Assembly: GCA_965237995.1 (NCBI GenBank)
Contig: CBDEGO010000002.1
Span: forward strand, 248,001 to 312,000
Source: JAAELZ01 sp965237995
GTDB lineage: Bacteria; Pseudomonadota; Gammaproteobacteria; Arenicellales; Poriferihabitantaceae
Direction of reading: 5' to 3'
DNA length: 64,000 nucleotides
A program made the translations under genes and the position numbers. Positions 8,263 to 16,135 of this stretch are shown one piece after another (position 1 is the stretch's first letter; each line of letters starts with the position of its first letter). The notes beneath the pieces were generated by a model, which saw only the letters and a list, made by a program, of their open reading frames with translations, ran no database searches and had not been told where the DNA came from.

Positions 8263-9360
8263 GTGATGCTGACCTACCTTAAGGTTTTAGTCGGCTGTGT
8301 AATGCTTTTTAACTTGCTCATCTCTATGGCTGTTTCTGCAACTGATAACCTAAGACGTGTACCTGCTGAATGGGAGCCACAAGAAGCGACGTGGTTGCAA
8401 TGGCCCGGTCGATTCGAAAAAACCTATGAACCGGCATTTGCCGAGTTTTCGGCCATTATTTCACGCTATCAGAAGCTACACATCGTTGTGCACTCTGATC
8501 AGATCGCAAAGCAAGCTAAGGTTGCGCTACAAAATGCAGAAGAGCCTTTAAATAATGAAAACATATACTGGCATACCATCCCTAATGATAATGCGTGGAT
8601 GCGCGACAATGGGCCCATTTATGTCGAAGAAAATGGCACGCTAACCATTCAAGACTGGCAATTTGACGCTTGGGGAGGCGCGTTCGGCAGTGACATCCGT
8701 TACCAACACGACAACGCGATGCCCAAAGCAATAGGAGCCTATTTAAACATATCAGTTGAACATGTAGACATTGTACACGAACGCGGTAACCTAGAATTTA
8801 ATGGCGTAGATACCGTATTGCTAAACTGGAGCACCTTAGGCGACCCAAGGCGTAACGTGGCTTACACTAAGCAACAAGCCGAAGCAGATATTCGACAACA
8901 CTTTGGCGTCTCTAAAGTGGTGTTTATTGAAGGCGTGCTTAAAGGTGATTTAACCCATGGACACATTGACGGTATCGCGCGTTTTATCAATGCCCACACC
9001 GTAGTGGTACCCATTTGTTCTGACGCATCACTATGTGGCCAAGACGCTCATCGCGACGCAAAGGTATATAATGCCGCTGCGACCACAATTGAACAAGCAG
9101 GGTTGACTGTAATACGTGCGCCTATTGAGGGTTATGTGGAGCATCGCGGTGAACAATTCGACGCCACTTATATGAACTGGTTAGTGGGCAACGGCTTCGT
9201 GATTTCAGTTGGGTTTGATAATACTCGCTTAGATAGCGCCGCTAAAAAGCGGTTGCAACAGTATTTCCCCGACCGAGATATCTATATAGTAGCCATGTTG
9301 GATTCATGGTTCGCAGGAGGCGGTGTGCATTGCCATACCAACGACCAACCCGCGCTATAA
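8263..9360 (+). CDS. Agmatine deiminase/peptidylarginine deiminase family protein with signal peptide
   Basis: A 365-residue member of the guanidino-group hydrolase superfamily (pentein fold). All core residues appear: MRDNGP at 113-118, HGHID at 232-236 with the catalytic His/Asp, and GGGVHCHT near the end with the nucleophile C357. The family hydrolyses agmatine to N-carbamoylputrescine and ammonia, or acts on peptidyl-arginine in some clades. Unlike cytosolic AguA, it has an N-terminal hydrophobic leader (residues about 3-25, ending VSA), so it should work in the periplasm or outside the cell. The start is the GTG at 8263 or the ATG at 8266. The polyamine genes at the window start and the PotFGHI-like transporter could use its product. 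Confidence 0.83.
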   Translation: MMLTYLKVLVGCVMLFNLLISMAVSATDNLRRVPAEWEPQEATWLQWPGRFEKTYEPAFAEFSAIISRYQKLHIVVHSDQIAKQAKVALQNAEEPLNNENIYWHTIPNDNAWMRDNGPIYVEENGTLTIQDWQFDAWGGAFGSDIRYQHDNAMPKAIGAYLNISVEHVDIVHERGNLEFNGVDTVLLNWSTLGDPRRNVAYTKQQAEADIRQHFGVSKVVFIEGVLKGDLTHGHIDGIARFINAHTVVVPICSDASLCGQDAHRDAKVYNAAATTIEQAGLTVIRAPIEGYVEHRGEQFDATYMNWLVGNGFVISVGFDNTRLDSAAKKRLQQYFPDRDIYIVAMLDSWFAGGGVHCHTNDQPAL

Positions 9361-9422
9361 CTTTAACCACCTTATGGGCAGCACTGCGCTGCTCTATTCA
9401 CCATTAAATAAACGGCTTTGTT

Positions 9423-10646
9423 TTGATTTCTTCCCTTATTCCTCTTCTTCTCTCAGCTGCAATTTTGTTAGCCGGTAATGGATTGCAAAGCACGCTCGTG
9501 GCACTGCGCGCCAATGCTGAAGGGTTTGATACGCAAATTATTGGTGTCATGGGTGCAGCTTATTTTTTGGGCTTCATGGTGGCCAGCATCTTAGCCATCC
9601 GCTTAATTCGATCATACGGACATATCCGCGTGTTTGCCGCTTTAGCCTCGGTTGGGGCTGTTGGGTCGATAACGCTGGCGCTGCTGCCAAATGCCTATGC
9701 TTGGATTGCAATTCGCTTTGTAACCGGTTTTTGTTTTTCTGGTCTATTGGTGGTCATGGAGAGTTGGATCAACGAGTCAGTCGCCAATAGTAATCGTGGC
9801 CGGATAATGAGCCTATACCGAATCGTTGATTTAACTGCGGTAACTGGCGCTCAATTTTTGTTGCCATGGGTGGGCGTAGCCAGCTACGAGCTATTCGCAA
9901 TTGTCACCATCATGTTTTGTTTATCATTAGTGCCGGTGTCTTTATCAAACCGATCTAAGCCCGCGCTGCCAGAAAGTTTTAAGTTTGATCTCAAATCTAT
10001 CTGGCTAATCTCACCACTGGCCTGTCTTGGATCTTTGTCTATCGGTTTAACTAACTCAGCCTTTCGTATGATTGGCCCTATCTACGCAACCGATATCGGC
10101 TTCGATACGCAGGGTGTAGTCTGGTTCATGACCGCAGGCATTTTAGGCGGCGCCATCATGCAATATCCTCTCGGTCACCTTTCGGACAAACTAGGGAGAA
10201 GAAAGACGGTGTTAATCGCAACTATTGGCGCTGCCTGCGCTGGCGTATTTCTCTCTCAGTTTGCGGGGCAATCTTCTACCTTAATATACGCTGGCGCCTT
10301 TATGTTCGGCTCATTCGCTATCCCGCTCTATTCACTGTCTGCCGCACATGCCAATGATCGAGCGCAAAAGGGTCAGTTTGTGGTCATTTCTGCCGGCTTA
10401 GGTTTCTTTTTCGCGTTAGGCGCCATTATCGGGCCTTATATTGCTTCAGTGGTCATTTCTCAATATGGGCCCAATTCGTTTTTTACCTACACCACCTGTG
10501 TACATGCTGCGCTTATAGCCGCTGTATTGGTGAGAATGACCAAATCAGCGTCTGTACCTGCCGAAAACAGGATACGCTTTTCAGAAAAATTGCGCTCAAT
10601 GCCTGGCTCAATTCGATTTACACGTAAGAGCAACAGTAAAGATTAA
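9423..10646 (+). CDS. MFS transporter, YcaD-like
   Basis: A 407-residue integral membrane protein with about 12 hydrophobic spans in two halves. The loop GHLSDKLGRRKT between spans 8 and 9 is the second-half copy of the MFS signature, and RIMSLYRI and VVMESWINE fit the YcaD subgroup. The only plausible start is the TTG at 9423, because an in-frame stop at 9405-9407 leaves no ATG or GTG upstream. The start is therefore unusual, and no clear ribosome binding site precedes it. It follows the deiminase gene by 62 bp. The transported substrate is unknown. Confidence 0.82.
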   Translation: MISSLIPLLLSAAILLAGNGLQSTLVALRANAEGFDTQIIGVMGAAYFLGFMVASILAIRLIRSYGHIRVFAALASVGAVGSITLALLPNAYAWIAIRFVTGFCFSGLLVVMESWINESVANSNRGRIMSLYRIVDLTAVTGAQFLLPWVGVASYELFAIVTIMFCLSLVPVSLSNRSKPALPESFKFDLKSIWLISPLACLGSLSIGLTNSAFRMIGPIYATDIGFDTQGVVWFMTAGILGGAIMQYPLGHLSDKLGRRKTVLIATIGAACAGVFLSQFAGQSSTLIYAGAFMFGSFAIPLYSLSAAHANDRAQKGQFVVISAGLGFFFALGAIIGPYIASVVISQYGPNSFFTYTTCVHAALIAAVLVRMTKSASVPAENRIRFSEKLRSMPGSIRFTRKSNSKD

Positions 10647-10753
10647 CGTTGTCGCGTACTATTTAGATGGTAAAGAAGGTAATTTGACTCGCTAAGAGGC
10701 TTACAAAGCTGAGTGTAGCAAGTTCCAGCCGGTAGAGTGACTTGACCGACTTG

Positions 10754-11326
10754 TCATGTATTTTTGACATGCTGCAATAGTTTCTCACGCCACCTCACCA
10801 AAATATCAAGCAATTCATTTAACTCACAAAGAACCTCGGATGGCCAGATGATCTGGGCGGCCTCGTGACACGGATAAGGCGTGTTTTTCGAAATGCCACA
10901 GCTATTTAAGGCTGCAATAGTTCTCTTGTTTTGCCCTTCAACTTTCCAATCGCTCCATTCCTCGTGATGCTTATAATAGTTGGCGATGGCATTAATTAAT
11001 TGCACCTTAGATATTTCCCCTACTCTTTTCGAGCCAATAGCTAACATTTCTGGTTTAGACAGCGCTCTGTCACCACCTACTTCTTTCATGTCCGAAATTG
11101 TGCCAATAATATATGTTTGTGCTGAAACAAACGCAATTCCAAAAATAGTTTCAGCTTGTTCCTGTGCAAAAACTCCATCGAAGTAATCCATGTGATTTAG
11201 CTTATCTTGAATAATTGAAAACCCATTATTTAATGAACTGAATAAATCTCTCATCCAATCGACTCGGTAGTCTACTTCTCGATAATGCGTTTTCATGACT
11301 GGCACATAATATTGATAGTCATACAA
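10754..11326 (-). CDS. Hypothetical protein, no recognised family
   Basis: A 190-residue soluble, mostly helical protein with several Tyr/Trp clusters (YDYQYYVP near the start, YKHHEEWSDW in the middle) and no signal peptide or membrane span. The first ATG at 11326 begins only 5 bp after a transcription terminator hairpin, leaving no room for a promoter. The in-frame ATG at 11296 (MKTHYREV) may be the true start. It is A+T-richer than its neighbours, which could point to acquisition. I do not recognise a domain, so no function is offered. Confidence 0.6.
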   Translation of the reverse strand: MYDYQYYVPVMKTHYREVDYRVDWMRDLFSSLNNGFSIIQDKLNHMDYFDGVFAQEQAETIFGIAFVSAQTYIIGTISDMKEVGGDRALSKPEMLAIGSKRVGEISKVQLINAIANYYKHHEEWSDWKVEGQNKRTIAALNSCGISKNTPYPCHEAAQIIWPSEVLCELNELLDILVRWREKLLQHVKNT

Positions 11327-11330
11327 TAAA

Positions 11331-11352
11331 AAGCCACGCGTTTGCGTGGCTT
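11331..11352 (-). terminator. Rho-independent terminator after the DUF4399 gene
   Basis: AAGCCACGC at 11331-11339 pairs perfectly with GCGTGGCTT at 11344-11352 around a 4-nt loop. On the minus strand the stem is followed by TTTTTATTG. It ends the DUF4399 transcript 24 bp after its stop codon. Confidence 0.85.
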
Positions 11353-11375
11353 AGTACTACAAGCGCAATGCTTGC

Positions 11376-11813
11376 TCATCTCACCGTGATGGTAATTTGC
11401 TTAGAAGAGATCACATTATCGTGCGGAGTATGTAGCCAATCACCTACTAACAACTGCAAGGTGTGCTCTCCAGATGTTAATTCTACTGTTGTTTCTGTTT
11501 GCCCTTTACCAAAATGGCGATAATTCTCATCTGAAGGTATCGGCATTGAAGTATCGGGCAAAGGGGCGTCGATAATCAAATGATGATGCCCAGTGTTATC
11601 AAGGTTAGACCCAGCTGGTGCCACTCCCATTCCATTCAAGCCAAACACAACGGTAACGGGGCTACTGACCACTTGTCCATCTGCTGGCGAGATAATATAA
11701 GTGGATGCGTTATCTGCTGCCTTTGATTTTTCAACGGCTACAGCCGTTGTCGCGGCAGATAAGCTGGCAGTTATAACGGCGACTGAAATTAGTTTTTTTA
11801 TCATCATATTCAC
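11376..11813 (-). CDS. DUF4399-type exported protein
   Basis: A 145-residue protein with a signal peptide (MIKKLISVAVITASLSAATTAVAVE, cleavage near AVA). The mature part contains ISPADGQVVSSPVTVVFGLNGMGVAPAG, the HHHLIIDAPLP segment and HFGKGQTET followed by GEHTLQLLVGDWLH, which is the pattern of DUF4399 proteins. These are small periplasmic beta proteins of unknown role with conserved histidines that might bind a metal. It is divergent from an ECF sigma factor gene only 64 bp away, and an ECF-like promoter precedes it, so it is probably the sigma factor's target. Confidence 0.8.
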   Translation of the reverse strand: MNMMIKKLISVAVITASLSAATTAVAVEKSKAADNASTYIISPADGQVVSSPVTVVFGLNGMGVAPAGSNLDNTGHHHLIIDAPLPDTSMPIPSDENYRHFGKGQTETTVELTSGEHTLQLLVGDWLHTPHDNVISSKQITITVR

Positions 11814-11839
11814 TATTTATTTTGGTTTAGAATAATATG

Positions 11840-11867
11840 TAAACACGCCAGCGGCGATTTTATTCCC
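11840..11867 (-). promoter_or_regulatory. Candidate ECF-type promoter for the DUF4399 gene
   Basis: On the minus strand GGGAATAAA (11859-11867) and GTGTTTA (11840-11846) are spaced like the -35 and -10 boxes of ECF promoters (GGAAT, about 15 bp, then a GT-containing -10). Start of transcription would be near 11833, some 20 bp before the ATG. The neighbouring divergent gene encodes an ECF sigma factor. Inferred from motif and position only. Confidence 0.45.
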
Positions 11868-11877
11868 ATAATTTTTA

Positions 11878-12408
11878 ATGTTTTCCTCAAGAAAATTCAA
11901 ACAACAACTTACTGAGTTAATACCTCGGCTAAATCGATATGCGCGAGTTTTAGCCCCTTCGGCAGCTGACGCAGACGATTTATTGCAAGCCACTTGTGAA
12001 AGAGCCTTAAGCAGAGCATCTCAATGGGACCCAAACAGCAAGCTCGATGCATGGGCTTTCACAATTATGAATTCCATTTGGAAAAACGAACTCAGATCAA
12101 GAGCAATACGACAAGGTAAGGGCTTCGTAGATCTTGATACGCTTACAGCACCATCGCACAGCCAACCTCATGGGAATATTTTTTTAACTGAAGTGTTAAC
12201 TATGGTACAGGCTTTACCTGAGAATCAACGAGAGATCATTTTACTATGCTACGTTGAGGGTTATAGCTACAAAGAAATAGCGAGTATCCTAGAAATACCG
12301 ATAGGCACTGTCATGAGCAGGCTATCACGGGCGCGCTCTACCTTATCCGACCAGATGAAACAACAAGACATGCAAATACCAACTAGCCACACTAAACAAT
12401 CATCATGA
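11878..12408 (+). CDS. ECF-family RNA polymerase sigma factor
   Basis: A 176-residue sigma factor with region 2 (LIPRLNRYARVLAPSAADADDLLQATCERAL, with the typical DADDLLQ acidic patch and WAFTIMNSIWKNELR) and region 4 (ENQREIILLCYVEG then SYKEIASILEIPIGTVMSRL, the HTH that reads the -35 box). Such proteins redirect RNA polymerase in response to an envelope or stress signal and are held inactive by a cognate anti-sigma factor. The next gene overlaps by 4 bp (ATGA) and encodes such a membrane protein. The divergent DUF4399 gene is a likely target. Confidence 0.9.
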   Translation: MFSSRKFKQQLTELIPRLNRYARVLAPSAADADDLLQATCERALSRASQWDPNSKLDAWAFTIMNSIWKNELRSRAIRQGKGFVDLDTLTAPSHSQPHGNIFLTEVLTMVQALPENQREIILLCYVEGYSYKEIASILEIPIGTVMSRLSRARSTLSDQMKQQDMQIPTSHTKQSS

Positions 12409-13181
12409 GCAGTAAATTAACACAGCAGCAACAACAGCTATTGCTGGCTTACACTGACAAACAGTTATCTGCGGCAGATAACGTAAAGGCGCAAGCATTG
12501 TTAAACCAAAATGAAGATGCAGTAGTATTTGTTGAACATCTGCAATTAAGCGCTCTGCCGTACGTAGAAGTGTTTGAGCCTTTGCTAGAACAACCAATGC
12601 CCCGTGTTCAAGCATTAGAAGCTAATTCAAGTGATAGTCATTCAATAAAGTCGACTAGCAAGTACCGCTTCTCCCTAGCTGCGTCGCTGTTGATCGGGTT
12701 ACTAACCGGAATTATCGGTTCTCAGTTTGGTTCTTTCAACAAACGCGAAGACTTGCCACCTGACTGGGTTTCACAGGTCGCTAATTACCAGCAGCTATAC
12801 GTCAGATCAACCGTTGATTCGGCTGGGCCAGTAGACTTCCCTGCTATACAAGCGTTGATGCAAGTGCAACTGGGAGAGAAATTATCTATTCCTGATCTAA
12901 GCAGTAAAGCCATTGAATTTCGCAGAGGACAGCTGTTACAAGTCGAAGACAAACCGCTTATCCAACTTGCCTACCTGCCTGAAAGCGGCGTGCCTATCGC
13001 CCTATGCATCATGAAGGACTCAGACGCTACCTTTCAAGAAAGTAAAACGGGTCTGAGCCATGGCTTACGCTATAGTCATTGGCAAAGTGAGGGGCTGCGC
13101 TTTGTTTTGATTGCTGATGTAAATGACACAGCTATACAGGAGCTTACTACGATCGCTCAAACCGGCTTGATAGACAGCTAA
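12405..13181 (+). CDS. Membrane anti-sigma factor paired with the ECF sigma factor
   Basis: A 258-residue protein translationally coupled to the ECF gene through an ATGA overlap. It has a cytoplasmic N-terminal part of about 85 residues with a short helical sigma-binding type region (QQLLLAYTDKQLSAADNVKAQ), one membrane span at about 88-107 (SLAASLLIGLLTGIIGSQFG), and a periplasmic domain of about 150 residues with one conserved-looking Cys in IALCIMKD. The domain order matches transmembrane anti-sigma factors, in which the outer domain senses a signal and releases sigma. The N-terminus lacks an obvious zinc HxxxCxxC motif, so it is not a ZAS-type protein. Confidence 0.75.
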   Translation: MSSKLTQQQQQLLLAYTDKQLSAADNVKAQALLNQNEDAVVFVEHLQLSALPYVEVFEPLLEQPMPRVQALEANSSDSHSIKSTSKYRFSLAASLLIGLLTGIIGSQFGSFNKREDLPPDWVSQVANYQQLYVRSTVDSAGPVDFPAIQALMQVQLGEKLSIPDLSSKAIEFRRGQLLQVEDKPLIQLAYLPESGVPIALCIMKDSDATFQESKTGLSHGLRYSHWQSEGLRFVLIADVNDTAIQELTTIAQTGLIDS

Positions 13182-13342
13182 CAACCTAGTTTACTCGTCA
13201 GTCGTCAGTTTCCGCATTGGGTTAAGTAATGTGGATGGAAGCTATAATTTGAAGAAATCTTGCTGTGTAGAGATTGTCATAATTAAGTTGCCCCTTGAAA
13301 TTTAACAGTGCATATATGGATACTTCCCAGTCTCACTAACCC

Positions 13343-13370
13343 TTTAGCGTTCTTTTAACTTCACGCTAAA
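13343..13370. terminator. Stem-loop downstream of the MarR gene
   Basis: TTTAGCGT at 13343-13350 and ACGCTAAA at 13363-13370 form an 8-bp stem with a 12-nt loop between the convergent anti-sigma and MarR genes. It lacks a strong T-run in either direction, so it is only a weak terminator candidate or an mRNA 3-prime stabiliser. Confidence 0.35.
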
Positions 13371-13381
13371 AACAAGCGCTA

Positions 13382-13810
13382 TCACACTACAGCAATCTTA
13401 TGCATAGCAGCTAACCAGCTCTCATAAGACTGCTGATCTTCATCACAAAAAGCGCGCTGTATTAAATCGACCTGGATGCGCGTTAACTCCGCTTCTAAAT
13501 GTTGGCCATGCGATGTAAGTTTTAAGCAGCGGGCCCGCTTATCATCCGCCTTGGGGTTAGCTACCACCAGATTTTTCTTTAATAACGTACGCAATGGGCC
13601 ATGTGTCGTCTGCTTTGAAACGGCCAATAGCTGGTTTAGCTCACCGACTGTAATATTGGGGTTTTTACCCACAAAAAATAAGATGCGATGATGGGTTCGC
13701 TGCAAACCCAATTGCTTAAGCTTTGCGTCCGCCTCTGCCGTAAAGCGACGATAAGCAAAATACATGGCAATGAGCGCTTGTTCCGCATCGTTGTTATTTA
13801 GGTCAGGCAT
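13382..13810 (-). CDS. MarR family transcriptional regulator
   Basis: A 142-residue winged-helix protein. The helix-turn-helix lies in PNITVGELNQLLAVSKQTTH followed by GPLRTLLKKNLV, and the wing by the charged DDKRARCLKLT stretch, all standard for MarR dimers. It is divergent from an aminotransferase gene, and a TAGGTCA inverted repeat lies in the shared promoter region. The protein therefore probably represses that gene, and maybe its own, and releases it on binding a small ligand. An extra TAGGTCA half-site lies over its own start codon region (13799-13805). Confidence 0.87.
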   Translation of the reverse strand: MPDLNNNDAEQALIAMYFAYRRFTAEADAKLKQLGLQRTHHRILFFVGKNPNITVGELNQLLAVSKQTTHGPLRTLLKKNLVVANPKADDKRARCLKLTSHGQHLEAELTRIQVDLIQRAFCDEDQQSYESWLAAMHKIAVV

Positions 13811-13843
13811 GTTGACTTATTGTGGACTATTGCTTAGGCTATT

Positions 13844-13864
13844 TAGGTCATATTAATTGACCTA
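13844..13864. promoter_or_regulatory. Operator-like inverted repeat between the MarR gene and the aminotransferase gene
   Basis: A perfect inverted repeat TAGGTCA-N7-TGACCTA spans 21 bp. The right arm runs into TATATTATACT, a plausible -10 region just before the aminotransferase ATG at 13875, so a dimer bound here would block RNA polymerase. The spacing suits a MarR dimer. Confidence 0.6.
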
Positions 13865-13874
13865 TATTATACTA

Positions 13875-15011
13875 ATGTTCTCAGCACGAATTGAAAATTT
13901 AATCTCTTCTCCGATACGCGATATTTTGCGCATTGCTGATCAACCCAATATGGTGTCGTTTGCTGGTGGCTTACCGGACAAAGAAAGTTTCCCGTCTATT
14001 TCTAGCACGCCACCTAGCGATTATATGCAATATGGGCCAACGGAAGGAGAACAGGCGCTGCGAGAACGAATTACCAGACTTATGGCTAGCCGTGGAATGA
14101 TGTGTTCTGCTGAGCAAATCATTTTACTGAACGGGTCTCAACAGGGGATAGACTTAGCGGGTAAGTTATTTATTGATAGCGGAAATACGGTCGCCATCGA
14201 AAACCCAACCTATTTAGCGGCGCTTCAAGTTTTTAAATTTTACGGCGCCCAATTTAGCTATATAGACGAACCATCACCGCAAAAACACCCTGCACTTACC
14301 TATATTAACCCAACATTTCAAAACCCAACAGGGCGTTGTTATACCAAGGAACAACGTCAACAAATTGCGAGCCACTGCGATAAGAATAATTACCCGCTTT
14401 TAGAAGATGACCCTTATCACGACTTGGATTACGATAAATCTTTTCGTCAGCCTACCGTCACTTATCTTAAAAAAGCCCCGTGGCTTTATATCAGTTCATT
14501 TTCTAAAACATTCGCACCTGGATTGCGATTGGGTTTCATGGTTTGTTCAACCGACTTGGTCCCTTACATAAGTCAACTGAAACAAGCCACCGATTTACAC
14601 ACGAATAGAATCAGTCAGTATTATGTTCTCCAATGGCTAAATGCAACTAACTATGATCAACGATTACTTGATTTAGCGCTGCACTACAAAAATAAACGCG
14701 ATCATTTTCATACACAGCTAAGCACTCACTTTAGCGACTTAGCCACATGGCAAAAACCACAGGGAGGTCTATTCTTCTGGCTTAAACTAAAATCTGAATT
14801 CATCTGCGACACTCAACAATTATTGGCTAAAGCCATCAAGAATAATCTTGCTTTTATGCCAGGTGACGCATTTTTTAATACCGCATCGCAAACTGAAAAG
14901 TTTTTAAGGCTAAACTTTTCAAATGCCTCGCAGGAACAAGCTGCCGCAGGTATCAGCCTATTAGCCAAGTTAATTCGAAATAGTGCTAAGGTCACTTCTT
15001 ATAGTAAATAA
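13875..15011 (+). CDS. PLP-dependent aminotransferase, class I/II (2-aminoadipate/MocR-like group)
   Basis: A 378-residue fold type I aminotransferase. MFSARIENLISSPIRDIL followed by VSFAGGLPDKESFP is the usual opening of 2-aminoadipate/valine-pyruvate type enzymes, which fixes the start at the ATG 13875 rather than an upstream TTG. NPTFQNPTG binds cofactor, LEDDPYHDLDY has the Asp that contacts PLP, and SFSKTFAPGLRLGF contains the Schiff-base lysine and phosphate-binding Arg. The likely reaction is amino-group transfer from a branched or long-chain amino acid. There is no N-terminal GntR domain, so it is not a MocR regulator. A -10-like sequence right against the ATG suggests a very short leader or a leaderless mRNA. 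Confidence 0.85.
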   Translation: MFSARIENLISSPIRDILRIADQPNMVSFAGGLPDKESFPSISSTPPSDYMQYGPTEGEQALRERITRLMASRGMMCSAEQIILLNGSQQGIDLAGKLFIDSGNTVAIENPTYLAALQVFKFYGAQFSYIDEPSPQKHPALTYINPTFQNPTGRCYTKEQRQQIASHCDKNNYPLLEDDPYHDLDYDKSFRQPTVTYLKKAPWLYISSFSKTFAPGLRLGFMVCSTDLVPYISQLKQATDLHTNRISQYYVLQWLNATNYDQRLLDLALHYKNKRDHFHTQLSTHFSDLATWQKPQGGLFFWLKLKSEFICDTQQLLAKAIKNNLAFMPGDAFFNTASQTEKFLRLNFSNASQEQAAAGISLLAKLIRNSAKVTSYSK

Positions 15012-15133
15012 TGTAACTTAGCTATGAGGGGTAAATAACGGGTAAAAAAGATATTCGGTATATTAAAGCAAGAAACAATCAGCCATGTCGTCGTCTATAG
15101 CTACCTAGTTCTAGGTGTTTAACCATTGGAAAA

Positions 15134-15625
15134 CTACAAAGTTACTATACTAAAGGCGATCAACGCTTTAAGGCAGAGATTGGCGAAAACTCCTGCTACC
15201 ACATCATCTAACATAATGCCCAAACCGCCGTTTACTTGACGGTCTAGGTAGCCAATAGGCCAAGGTTTTACAATATCGAAAAAACGGAACAGTATAAAGC
15301 CAGCGAGTAAGGTCTGCCATGTGATTGGAATCCAGATCATTGTAAGCCACATGCCGACAAACTCGTCCCATACAATGCCGCCGTGATCATGAACACCTAA
15401 CTTCTCTGAGGCTTTATCACAGATAATAATACCTACCCCAAAACTACCAATACAAAGGCCAAGGTAAAGGAAAGATTGAGTTTGCGTATAAAAAAGGAAT
15501 AACAGCAACGATGCCACTGTGCCAACTGTGCCAGGCGCTTTCGGCGATAAGCCTGAGCCAAAGCCTGTAGCCAACAATACCCACGGGTTTTTAAGCTCCG
15601 TGACTTTTATGATACGTTTAGACAA
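15134..15625 (-). CDS. pgpA: Phosphatidylglycerophosphatase A
   Basis: A 163-residue membrane enzyme that removes the phosphate from phosphatidylglycerophosphate in phosphatidylglycerol synthesis. The signature GSGLSPKAPGTVGT near residue 20, the metal/catalytic acidic stretch IVWDEFVGMW, and LDDVVAGVFANL near the C-terminus are all present with about four membrane spans. It lies 8 bp after nusB and ends the long rib operon. In most gammaproteobacteria thiL separates nusB and pgpA; here it is missing. Confidence 0.93.
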   Translation of the reverse strand: MSKRIIKVTELKNPWVLLATGFGSGLSPKAPGTVGTVASLLLFLFYTQTQSFLYLGLCIGSFGVGIIICDKASEKLGVHDHGGIVWDEFVGMWLTMIWIPITWQTLLAGFILFRFFDIVKPWPIGYLDRQVNGGLGIMLDDVVAGVFANLCLKALIAFSIVTL

Positions 15626-15633
15626 ATTGGTTA

Positions 15634-16050
15634 CTACCCTGCTGTAGCGCGTGATTTAACAATGCTATCCAACACACCGTTGACGTACTTATAACCTTGC
15701 TCGGAACAGAATAGCTTTGAAATTTCGATGCCTTCGTTTAGCACCACATTATGCGGGATATCAATTTCGTAGAGGAGTTCATAGGTGCCTACACGCAGGA
15801 TGGCTTTTTCTAAAGGGTCAAGTTTGATGATGGGGCGATCTAAGTGGGTATCAATCAAGGCATCGATTTCTTCAATATTGCTGGTTATCCCCTTAAGCAT
15901 TTTTACAAAATAATCCAGATATCTGCCTGTTAAGCGGTCATCAAATATGAAGCTTCTACGAATGCTATCCGGGTCTTGTTTAGTGATATCCCACTGATAA
16001 AGGGCTTGCACAACATTACGTCGCGCTAGATGTCGGCCACTAGTTGCCAT
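15634..16050 (-). CDS. nusB: Transcription antitermination factor NusB
   Basis: A 138-residue all-helical protein that binds boxA RNA with NusE (S10) and supports rRNA antitermination. The opening RHLARRNVVQALYQWD, the middle LDRPIIKLDPLEKAILRVGTYELLY and the ending IPHNVVLNEGIEISKLFCSEQGYKYVNGVLD are diagnostic. It follows ribH by 85 bp and precedes pgpA by 8 bp. The length is normal for the family. Confidence 0.95.
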   Translation of the reverse strand: MATSGRHLARRNVVQALYQWDITKQDPDSIRRSFIFDDRLTGRYLDYFVKMLKGITSNIEEIDALIDTHLDRPIIKLDPLEKAILRVGTYELLYEIDIPHNVVLNEGIEISKLFCSEQGYKYVNGVLDSIVKSRATAG

Positions 16051-16135
16051 TACAAACTCGCGTTGTTAAAGAACCTTTGTAAACATGTTGCCGCCTCAAT
16101 AAAGCGCAACACGGCTTAAATTTAATGAAGCAAGT

